From Alphaproteobacteria bacterium (GTDB taxonomy: Bacteria > Pseudomonadota > Alphaproteobacteria > Geminicoccales > Geminicoccaceae): a stretch of DNA of 8,971 nt. Each line of letters starts with the position of its first letter. Position 1 is the stretch's first letter. The notes under the pieces are model-generated. The model was not told the DNA's origin. It saw only the letters and a list, made by a program, of their open reading frames with translations, and ran no database searches. This document shows positions 1 to 5,697 of the stretch, in pieces. The stretch lies in contig JALSRW010000476.1 in assembly GCA_026984595.1 (NCBI GenBank), forward strand, positions 1-8,971. The letters are read 5' to 3'. The position numbers and the translations under genes were made by a program.

Positions 1-455
1 GGGGCGGAGGCCAGGAAGCGGGCCAGATGGACGGCCACCGGCCGGATCTCCTCGAGCCCGGGACGGCCGCGGGCGAGGACCGCATCCAGCATCCGCCTCT
101 CGTCCAGCCGCCGCATGCGGACGACCCAGTCGAGCACCTCGCCCACCCCGCCGACGGCGATCCGCCCTTCGCTTCGGGTCACCGGCAGGACATCGAGATA
201 GACCCAGTCGGCGAGACGCCGATTGAGTTCCAGCTCGCGCCGGCAATGGCACTCGCGCAGCTCGCGGCTCGACAGATCGAGAAAGGGGAAGCGGACCGGT
301 TTCTTGAGCTTGTAGGCGTGGCTCGCGGTCAGGAACACCCAGGACATGTGGGTTTCGCGGAGCTCCACGCCGCCCGCTCCCTCCGCTCCGAAGGTGGCGG
401 GATCGGACAGGGCCCGCACGACCGCCTGCGTGTCTGCCGCCTCACCGTCATGCAT
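1..455 (-). CDS. COG2187-type aminoglycoside-phosphotransferase-like/ATP-binding protein, N-terminal part
   Basis: The first 151 residues are visible; the rest lies beyond the left edge of the window. The protein starts MHDGEAADTQ and contains WVFLTASHAYKLKKPVRFPF (residues 39-58), then the conserved run LSSRELRECHCRRELELNRR (61-80) and VRMRRLDERRML (112-123). This pattern is typical of COG2187 proteins, often annotated as bifunctional aminoglycoside phosphotransferase/ATP-binding protein: an N-terminal kinase-like half (here with the K-L-K-K lysines at 49-52) followed in full-length members by a P-loop ATPase half that is not in view. The cellular substrate of the family is not known to me and the name does not imply antibiotic resistance. 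ATG at 455-453 is the only ATG/GTG/TTG in this frame after the upstream stop at 497-495, so the start is fairly secure, although no clear Shine-Dalgarno precedes it. It lies 77 bp after livF on the same strand and could be read through from the importer operon, but a functional link is not evident. Confidence 0.8.
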   Translation of the reverse strand, partial: MHDGEAADTQAVVRALSDPATFGAEGAGGVELRETHMSWVFLTASHAYKLKKPVRFPFLDLSSRELRECHCRRELELNRRLADWVYLDVLPVTRSEGRIAVGGVGEVLDWVVRMRRLDERRMLDAVLARGRPGLEEIRPVAVHLARFLASA

Positions 456-532
456 GGGCGCATCATTGCCACGAGCCCGCGCCCCGGCAAAGCGTCATGA
501 GGAGGGTCGCGGAGAGAAAGGCGGGAGGCGCC
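456..532. other. Short gap between livF and the COG2187-like gene
   Basis: Seventy-seven bases separate the livF stop codon from the next start codon on the minus strand. I see no strong hairpin followed by a T-run that would end the importer transcript, and no convincing promoter. The minus-strand ATG at 498-496 opens only a short frame closed by TGA and is not a gene. Co-transcription of the downstream gene with the importer is therefore possible but unproven. Confidence 0.5.
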
Positions 533-1270
533 TCAGACCGCCAGATACTGGGCGCGCAGCTCGGCGTTCTCCAGCACCTCGGCGGCGTCGCCGTCGAACA
601 CCACCTCGCCCATATCCAGGATCACCGCCCGATCGGCGAGGTCGAGGGCGGCGATGGCGTTCTGCTCGACGATGATGGTGGTAATGCCGAGATCCTTGAT
701 CTCGCGCACGATCCGCTCGATGTCGCGGACGATGGTCGGCGCCAGCCCTTCGTAGGGCTCGTCGAGCAGCAGCAGCTTGAGATCGCGGGCCAGCGCCCGG
801 GCCACCGCCAGCATCTGCTGTTCGCCACCGGAGAGGGTGGTGGCCTCCTGTTTGCGGCGCTCGGCCAGACGCGGGAAATGCTCGTAGATGCGATCGAGCT
901 CCCAGCCCTTGGGCGGGGCCGCTTGGGCGAGGATCAGGTTCTCCTCGACCGTCAGCCCGGCGATGATACGCCGGTCCTCGGGCACCAGCGAAACCCCGCG
1001 TCGGGCCGCCTGATCGGCCCGCTTGTCGTGCAGGGGTTCCCCATCGAGCCAGATCTCGCCCTGCCTGAGCTCGGGCTGGGCGGCGCGGGCGATGGTCCTG
1101 AGCGTCGAGGTCTTGCCGGCGCCGTTGCGGCCGAGGAGGGCCAGTACCTGGCGCTCCTCGAGGGCGAAGCTCACTCCCTGGACGATGTAGCTCTCGTGAT
1201 AATAGGCATGGATGTCGCGGCAGCAGAAGAAGGCGGCCGGACGGTCGGCGAGGGCGGGCACAGCGCTCAT
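533..1270 (-). CDS. livF: HAAT-family ABC importer ATPase, LivF type
   Basis: This 245-residue protein is the second of two cytoplasmic ATPases that drive the importer encoded just upstream. Visible motifs are the Walker A GRNGAGKT (47-54), the sequence LVPEDR in the Q-loop position (95-100), the signature LSGGEQQ (146-152), the Walker B LLLLDEP (166-172) with catalytic Glu171, and the switch region VEQN (201-204). As in LivF proteins generally, the switch carries Gln203 where most ABC ATPases have histidine, and the Q-loop has no glutamine. The C-terminus, ending AQYLAV, is also LivF-like. Length is normal for the family (about 235-245). Its ATG overlaps the livG stop as ATGA (1267-1270), and CGGAGG about nine bases upstream, inside livG, can serve as ribosome binding site. 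It is the last gene of the transporter set. The transported substrate cannot be told from this protein. Confidence 0.93.
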   Translation of the reverse strand: MSAVPALADRPAAFFCCRDIHAYYHESYIVQGVSFALEERQVLALLGRNGAGKTSTLRTIARAAQPELRQGEIWLDGEPLHDKRADQAARRGVSLVPEDRRIIAGLTVEENLILAQAAPPKGWELDRIYEHFPRLAERRKQEATTLSGGEQQMLAVARALARDLKLLLLDEPYEGLAPTIVRDIERIVREIKDLGITTIIVEQNAIAALDLADRAVILDMGEVVFDGDAAEVLENAELRAQYLAV

Positions 1271-2052
1271 ACCTGGGCGCCTCCGAGATAGGCTTCCTGG
1301 ACCTTGGGGTTGCCGCGGATCTCCTCGGGTGGCCCGTCGGCGATCACCCGCCCCTGGGCGAGCACGGTGATGCGCTCGGCGAGGGTGAACACGACATGCA
1401 TGTCGTGTTCGATGATGACCTTGGTCATGCCGCCCTTGGCGATCTCCTCGAGCAGCTCCACGGTGGTATTGGTGTCGTGGCGCGACATGCCGGCGGTGGG
1501 CTCGTCGAGGAGCAGCAGGCGCGGCCGGCAGACCAGACAGATGGCGAGCTCGAGCCGCCGCTTGTCGCCCCGCGAGAGCTGCTCGGCGATCTCGTCGAGC
1601 TTGGCGCCGAGCCCCACCCGCTCCAGCATCGCCGCCGATTCCTCGATGATCGGGTGGGTACGGGTCAGCGATTCCAGCACCTTGACCGCGAACTTGCCGT
1701 CGCGCTTGGCCAGCGCGGCGATGGCCACGTTCTGCAAGAGCGTCATGCCGGGAAAGATCTGCGGCGTCTGGAACACCCGGGCGATGCCGAGCTGGATGAT
1801 GTCGTGGGGGGTGATGCCGGCCAGCGGCCTGCCGTCGAACACGACCTCGCCCTGATCGGGCTCGATCAGCCCCACCAGCACGTTGAGAAGCGTCGATTTG
1901 CCGGCTCCGTTGGGGCCGATGATGGCATGGACCGAACCCTCCTCGACCGTGAGATTGATGTCGGAAAGGGCGGCGAGACCACCGAAGCGCTTGGAAATGC
2001 CCCGCATCTCCAGGAGCGGCCGGCGGGCGGAAGCGGTTCTTGCTACCGTCAT
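1267..2052 (-). CDS. livG: HAAT-family ABC importer ATPase, LivG type, with variant signature LSRGDKR
   Basis: This 261-residue ATPase pairs with LivF. Motifs: FGGLAALSDINLTV (23-36), typical of LivG; Walker A GPNGAGKS (46-53); Q-loop RVFQTPQIF (92-100) with Gln95; signature LSRGDKRR (159-166); Walker B LLLLDEP (179-185) with Glu184; the LivG-like TAGMS that follows; and switch IIEHDM (213-218) with His216. The end, VQEAYLGG, is a LivG hallmark. The signature has Arg in place of the first Gly of LSGGQ; I recall this LSRGDKR form in a set of alphaproteobacterial LivG proteins, so it is probably a subfamily trait rather than damage. The frame stays open upstream to an ATG at 2133, but the start at 2052 is preferred: it begins MTVARTASARRPLLEM, sits four bases after the livM stop, and avoids a 27-residue overlap into livM. 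The stop overlaps the livF start. Confidence 0.92.
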   Translation of the reverse strand: MTVARTASARRPLLEMRGISKRFGGLAALSDINLTVEEGSVHAIIGPNGAGKSTLLNVLVGLIEPDQGEVVFDGRPLAGITPHDIIQLGIARVFQTPQIFPGMTLLQNVAIAALAKRDGKFAVKVLESLTRTHPIIEESAAMLERVGLGAKLDEIAEQLSRGDKRRLELAICLVCRPRLLLLDEPTAGMSRHDTNTTVELLEEIAKGGMTKVIIEHDMHVVFTLAERITVLAQGRVIADGPPEEIRGNPKVQEAYLGGAQV

Positions 2053-2056
2053 CGTC

Positions 2057-3130
2057 TCATTCCGTCGGCAGTTCGTGGCGGGCCTGGACGTTCCGGGGGC
2101 GGGCGCGCTCTTCCTCGATCGAACCGGGCGCATCGGGGACGTTGGGACGTCGTAGCCGCGCCACCATGCCCAGCCGGCGCCGTGCCCGGTTGTACATGTC
2201 GACGAAGCCGCCCGGCACGAAAATCACCACCAGCACGAAGATGATGCCCAGCACCAGCTTCCACTGCTCGCCCAGATAGCCCTGTACCACGTTCTCGAAG
2301 TAGAGCATGAAGGTGGCGCCGATCATCGGCCCGATCAGGGTGTTGACGCCGCCGATCACCGACATGATGACGAGCTCGCCGGACGTCGACCAGTGCAGGT
2401 ACTTGGTGGCCACATAGGGCTCGTAGACGACCATCAGGAAACCGGCCACCGAACCGTAGAGGGCACTGATGACGAAAGCGGCGATCTTGTAGATCCGCAG
2501 ATGCGCGCCGGTGTATTCGAGGCGCATCGGGTTTTCCTTGATGGCCATCAGCATCAGGCCGAAGGGCGAGCGCCGGATCTGGCGGGCGATGGCGTAGCCC
2601 ACCACCAGGGTGCCGGCGGCGATGTAGAAGATGGCGCGATCGCTCAGATCCTCGCCCATGAAGGCAGGCGAGACGTCCATCGTCAGGCCGTTGTCGCCGC
2701 CGGTCCAGTCGGAGAAGATGGAAAGCGCGGCGGCGTGCAGCATCTGGGCGAAAGCCAGGGTCAGGATCGAGAAGTAGATGCCGGTTCGGCGCAGGGTCAG
2801 ATAGCCGAGTATCAGGGCCAGCGGAACGGTCGCCGCCAGCGAGAACAGGAGTGCGGGAACGATCTCCGGCGAGAAATCGCGGAAGGACATGCCCGTGGCA
2901 TAGGCCGCGGTGCCGAAGAAGGCGGCATGGCCGAAGCTCAGATATCCGGTGAAGCCGAGCAGGATGTCGAAGCCGAGCGCGAACAGCGCCCAGATCGTCA
3001 CCTTGGTGGCCAGCGCGGAATAGCCGCCGATCCATTCCAGCCATTCCGGCATGGTCAGGACGATGACGGCGAAAACGAGCAGCAGGCCGGCTTCCCGCGC
3101 CCAGCCGGCCTGGCCGTTGCGCGGGATCAT
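2057..3130 (-). CDS. livM: HAAT-family ABC importer permease, LivM type
   Basis: This 357-residue inner-membrane permease forms half of the transport channel. The family motif LGFTGYLSFGHAAFFG is at 58-73, GGDNGL at 144-149, and the cytoplasmic coupling segment that contacts an ATPase is likely around 183-208 (RSPFGLMLMAIKENPMR). Hydrophobic stretches at roughly 14-30, 38-80, 91-112, 117-137, 166-184, 213-235, 252-280 and 290-310 fit the many membrane helices of LivM. The final 45 residues are charged, proline- and arginine-rich, and probably cytoplasmic. The ATG overlaps the livH stop as ATGA (3127-3130), with AAGGGGG seven bases upstream as ribosome binding site. Four bases separate its TGA from the livG start. 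A second long minus-strand frame across the same bases (2049-3161) has no membrane pattern and is a shadow. Confidence 0.93.
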   Translation of the reverse strand: MIPRNGQAGWAREAGLLLVFAVIVLTMPEWLEWIGGYSALATKVTIWALFALGFDILLGFTGYLSFGHAAFFGTAAYATGMSFRDFSPEIVPALLFSLAATVPLALILGYLTLRRTGIYFSILTLAFAQMLHAAALSIFSDWTGGDNGLTMDVSPAFMGEDLSDRAIFYIAAGTLVVGYAIARQIRRSPFGLMLMAIKENPMRLEYTGAHLRIYKIAAFVISALYGSVAGFLMVVYEPYVATKYLHWSTSGELVIMSVIGGVNTLIGPMIGATFMLYFENVVQGYLGEQWKLVLGIIFVLVVIFVPGGFVDMYNRARRRLGMVARLRRPNVPDAPGSIEEERARPRNVQARHELPTE

Positions 3131-4029
3131 TCGAACACCCCCTTCTTGCCCATGAGCCCACGCGGCCGCACCAGCAGGACGACCACCGCGATCAGATAGA
3201 CGATGATCTGCTGCAGGGCCGAATATTCGGCGGTGAAGGACAGGGCCAGGCCGATCAGCACCGCCGCGATCAGGGCGCCGGGCAGCGAGCCCATGCCGCC
3301 GATCACCACCACCAGGAAGGAGGGCACCAGCACCTCCATACCCACCCCCGGCGTGACCTGGGTGATGGGCCCGCCGAAGGTCCCGGCGATGCCGGCGATC
3401 AGGGAGCCCAGACCGAACACCATGGCGAAGTAGCGCGGCACGCGCACGCCCAGCAGCGAGACCATGTCGGTATCACGCATGGCCGCCCGCACCACCAGGC
3501 CGAAACGGGTGAATTCGAGCAACAGGAAGACCACCGCGATGGTGACCAGGGTCACGAGGATGAGAATGAGCCGCCATTTCGGGAAGGCCACGAAGCCGGT
3601 GAGAAACGGCACCCATTCGTGCAGCCTGACGATGCCCAGCCCCCAGCTCGGCAGAGCGAAGGGGATGTTGTTGGCGCCGAAGATCCATTTCAGGGTTTCC
3701 TCGACGACGATGGCCAGCCCGAAGGTGACCAGGATCTGGTCGACATGCGGGCGTGCGTAGAACCACTGGATCAGCCCGCGCTCCAAAAGGATGCCGAGCA
3801 GGAACAACAGCAGCGGCACGACGAGGATGGTCGCCGTGAAGCCGATCTGCTTGGCCAGCAGCACGGCGAAATAGGAGCCCAGCATGTAGAGGGCGCCATG
3901 GGCGAAATTGACGACCCCCAGGGTGCCGAAGATGAGCGTCAGACCGAGGGCGATGAGGGCGTAGATGGCGCCGATCTGCAGGCCCGTCAGCACCTGCAGG
4001 AAGAGCGCGTTGATGAGCTGGTCCGACAT
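3127..4029 (-). CDS. livH: HAAT-family ABC importer permease, LivH type
   Basis: This 300-residue inner-membrane permease is the partner of LivM. The LivH hallmark GVVNFAHGALYMLG is at 38-51, the coupling-helix region RAAMRDTDMVSLLGV at 181-195, the conserved VVIGGMGSLPGALIA at 241-255, and the end VLLVRPRGLMG at 284-294. Strongly hydrophobic segments cover most of residues 8-85, 97-117, 153-172, 199-220, 233-265 and 271-287. Length is normal for the family. The start codon follows a 121-bp gap after the binding-protein gene; GGAAG lies roughly ten bases upstream, a weak and slightly distant ribosome binding site. This contrasts with the strong site of the binding-protein gene and fits lower production of the permease. 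The stop overlaps the livM start. Confidence 0.93.
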   Translation of the reverse strand: MSDQLINALFLQVLTGLQIGAIYALIALGLTLIFGTLGVVNFAHGALYMLGSYFAVLLAKQIGFTATILVVPLLLFLLGILLERGLIQWFYARPHVDQILVTFGLAIVVEETLKWIFGANNIPFALPSWGLGIVRLHEWVPFLTGFVAFPKWRLILILVTLVTIAVVFLLLEFTRFGLVVRAAMRDTDMVSLLGVRVPRYFAMVFGLGSLIAGIAGTFGGPITQVTPGVGMEVLVPSFLVVVIGGMGSLPGALIAAVLIGLALSFTAEYSALQQIIVYLIAVVVLLVRPRGLMGKKGVFE

Positions 4030-4054
4030 GCGTGGCGCTTCCGATCCGTCCTCG

Positions 4055-4078
4055 GCCGCCCGATCCGGGGCGGGCGGC
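4055..4078 (-). promoter_or_regulatory. Inverted repeat in the livH leader
   Basis: Eight-base arms GCCGCCCG and CGGGCGGC pair perfectly around an eight-base loop (4063-4070), 25 bases upstream of the livH start. On the minus-strand transcript its first arm plus loop includes GCCCGCC, which could instead pair with the GGCGGGC arm of the hairpin at 4100-4129, so the two structures might compete. This is read from the sequence only; in such GC-rich DNA an eight-base stem can arise by chance. Confidence 0.35.
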
Positions 4079-4099
4079 GTCCGGGGTCAGAGGGAGGCG

Positions 4100-4129
4100 G
4101 CTCCGGCCCGCCCGCAGGCGGGCCGGAGC
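4100..4129 (-). terminator. Perfect 13-bp GC stem with UNCG-type loop between the binding-protein gene and livH
   Basis: The arms GCTCCGGCCCGCC and GGCGGGCCGGAGC are exact complements. On the minus-strand RNA the loop is UGCG closed by a C-G pair, which matches the unusually stable cUNCGg tetraloop class. It starts 21 bases after the binding-protein stop. It is followed by a pyrimidine-rich run (CGCCUCCCUCU) rather than a U-tract, so it is not a classic intrinsic terminator. The likely roles are partial termination or protection of the upstream mRNA from 3' exonucleases, either of which would raise binding-protein mRNA above permease mRNA, a known arrangement in binding-protein-dependent importers. 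The structure is seen directly; the role is inferred. Confidence 0.65.
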
Positions 4130-4150
4130 GCCGCGAAAAGGCCCTGCGCG

Positions 4151-5512
4151 TCAGGCGGGCTCGTAGGGACCGAGCTCACCCGGGAAGGTGTCCACCGGAT
4201 AGGTGATCACCTCGCGCTTCACCTGCTGGACGATATCCAGCAGATCGTACTCGCTGGTCCGCTCGGAAACGGCCTTGCCGCGCACCACCAGGATGTCGTG
4301 GAAGGCCTGGTGGTCGCCGCCGCGATAGAGCGCCTTGCCCGGCCCCATGCCCTCGAACTCGAAATCCTCGAGGGCCTTGATGACCTCCGGCGGATAGAAG
4401 GTGCCGGCCATCTCCACGGCATTGGCATAGAGGATGGTCTGGACGTAGCAGGTCTGCGCCGCCTGCGAGGGCGGGAAGCCGTACTCGGCCTCGAACGCCT
4501 TGACGAAAGCCTGGCTGCCGGCGTCCTCGAGCCGCCAGTTCCAGTTGGTGGTGCCGTACACCCCGGCGATGTTGTCGCCGGCACCCTGGGCCATGAGACG
4601 GCTGTACAGGGGCACCACGATCTGCACCTGCTTGCCGTTCTTCTGCATGTCCTTGATGCCGAACTGCACCGCCTGGGTCAGCGAGTTGATCATGTCCTTG
4701 CCGTAGTGATTGAGGATCAGCACATCGGCATCGGAGTTGAGGAAGGCGGTGAGATACTGCGAGAAGTCGGCGGCGCCGAGCGGCGTCATGATGTTCTTGA
4801 CGGTCACCCAGCCCTGCTTCTCGGTGGCATCCTTGATCGACTGGTACTGGGTGTGGCCCCAGGTGTAGTCGGCGGTCAGATGGAACGCCCGCCGGTCGGT
4901 GCCGTATTCCTTGGCCAGCACCGGACCGAGCGCGATGCCCGACATGTAGGCGTTGAAGAAATGGCGGAAGCCGTAACGGCGGCGGTCCTTGCCGGTGGTG
5001 TCGTTGGAGTGGGTCAGACCGCACATGAAGATCACGCCCTTTTCCTGGGCGAGATACTGCTGGGCGATGGCCACCGCCGAAGAGGAGCCGCCGCTGTACA
5101 TGATCACCTTGTCGCGCTCGATCATGCGCTGGGCGCTCTGGCGGGCGGCATCCGGGTTGGTCTGGGTGTCACCGGTGACGTAGGTGACCTTCTTGCCGAG
5201 CACGCCGTTGCCCTTGAGGGCGCTGGGCTTGAGGGTCTCCAGCATGCCGCCGCCCTCGTTGAGATGCTTGACGGCGAGCTTGTAGGCGCGCAGCTCGTCC
5301 GCGCCCTCGTCGGCATAGGCACCGGTCTGCGGCACGTTGAAGCCGAAGGTGCAGGTGGAGCCGCTGACACCGTCGGGGAAGTTGCCGATCGCCTTCTGCG
5401 CCCAGGCACCGCGAACGAAGACCATGGGCGCCGCGCCGGCGAGCACCAGAGTGGAGGCGCCGGCCCGGAGCACGCGCCGCCGCGTCAGGGATGATTTGCA
5501 CGGATTGGACAT
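4151..5512 (-). CDS. HAAT-family periplasmic substrate-binding protein with twin-arginine-like signal
   Basis: This 453-residue protein captures the substrate in the periplasm and delivers it to the LivHM channel. The N-terminus has SLTRRRVLRAG (8-18), close to the twin-arginine motif, then a hydrophobic stretch (about 19-33) and a likely cleavage site after AWA (36-38). The mature part begins near QKAIGNFPDG and holds FGFNVPQTGAYADEGADELR (56-75), GGSSSAVAIAQQ (141-152), GLTHSNDTTG (165-174), HLTADYTWGH (211-220) and PLYSRLMAQGAG (301-312), a type I periplasmic-binding fold of the Leu/Ile/Val-amide group. Four cysteines are visible (5, 54, 164, 355). I recall close relatives with these same motifs in many alphaproteobacteria, usually annotated only as amino acid/amide binding proteins, so the ligand is unassigned. 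Upstream extension to an ATG at 5596 is rejected because ATG at 5512 has a strong GGGAGGG site just before it and gives a proper signal peptide. Confidence 0.9.
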   Translation of the reverse strand: MSNPCKSSLTRRRVLRAGASTLVLAGAAPMVFVRGAWAQKAIGNFPDGVSGSTCTFGFNVPQTGAYADEGADELRAYKLAVKHLNEGGGMLETLKPSALKGNGVLGKKVTYVTGDTQTNPDAARQSAQRMIERDKVIMYSGGSSSAVAIAQQYLAQEKGVIFMCGLTHSNDTTGKDRRRYGFRHFFNAYMSGIALGPVLAKEYGTDRRAFHLTADYTWGHTQYQSIKDATEKQGWVTVKNIMTPLGAADFSQYLTAFLNSDADVLILNHYGKDMINSLTQAVQFGIKDMQKNGKQVQIVVPLYSRLMAQGAGDNIAGVYGTTNWNWRLEDAGSQAFVKAFEAEYGFPPSQAAQTCYVQTILYANAVEMAGTFYPPEVIKALEDFEFEGMGPGKALYRGGDHQAFHDILVVRGKAVSERTSEYDLLDIVQQVKREVITYPVDTFPGELGPYEPA

Positions 5513-5697
5513 TTTCCCTCCCAAAGCAGAATGTACGCCGTCCCGGAACCGCCCTGGCCCGATGCTGGCCCGGGACGCCTCCATGATCCTAGGCAACGGG
5601 AATCGACGGCGCGCCCCGTCTGCGACATTCGCCCGCAGGCAACTGCGGCGGCCCGCCCGCCTTGCTCAACTGCCGCGATAGACGCGCGAAGGGGTTG
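5513..5697 (-). promoter_or_regulatory. Leader region upstream of the importer operon
   Basis: This 185-bp non-coding stretch between pncB and the binding-protein gene is the most likely place for the importer promoter and its control sites. It holds two copies of CTGGCCCG (5554-5561 and 5565-5572) spaced 11 bases apart, about one helical turn, lying inside an inverted repeat whose arms are CGTCCCGG (5539-5546) and CCGGGACG (5570-5577). There is also a small five-base stem at 5605-5620. No convincing -35/-10 pair is visible: TTGAGC near 5666-5671 has no good -10 partner, and TAGGAT near 5587-5592 has no -35. No terminator with a T-run follows pncB, so read-through from upstream is possible. 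The repeats are seen; a regulatory role is inferred. Confidence 0.45.
5516..5522 (-). promoter_or_regulatory. Ribosome binding site of the substrate-binding protein gene
   Basis: GGGAGGG on the minus strand ends three bases before the ATG at 5512-5510. It is the strongest such site in the importer operon and decides the start in favour of residue MSNPCKSS over the longer frame beginning at 5596. Confidence 0.75.

Noticed and set aside
27..1291. Long plus-strand frames opposite the COG2187-like gene and livF (27-500, 497-1291)
   Set aside because: They are rich in His, Gly, Arg and Pro, show no family pattern, and the minus strand carries recognisable proteins across the same bases.
2053..2133. 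N-terminal extension of livG to the ATG at 2133
   Set aside because: It would add 27 low-complexity residues and overlap livM; the ATG four bases after the livM stop gives a normal LivG start.
2049..3161. A 370-residue minus-strand frame overlapping livM in another phase
   Set aside because: It is arginine- and histidine-rich with no membrane segments; livM in the neighbouring phase has the proper permease pattern and overlap with livH.
1396..3199. Plus-strand frames opposite livG and livM (1396-2244, 2393-3199)
   Set aside because: Composition is typical of antisense frames in GC-rich genes, with no motifs or ribosome sites; livG and livM explain the region fully.
5513..5596. N-terminal extension of the binding protein to the ATG at 5596
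   Set aside because: It would bury the signal peptide behind 28 residues; the ATG at 5512 has a strong ribosome binding site.
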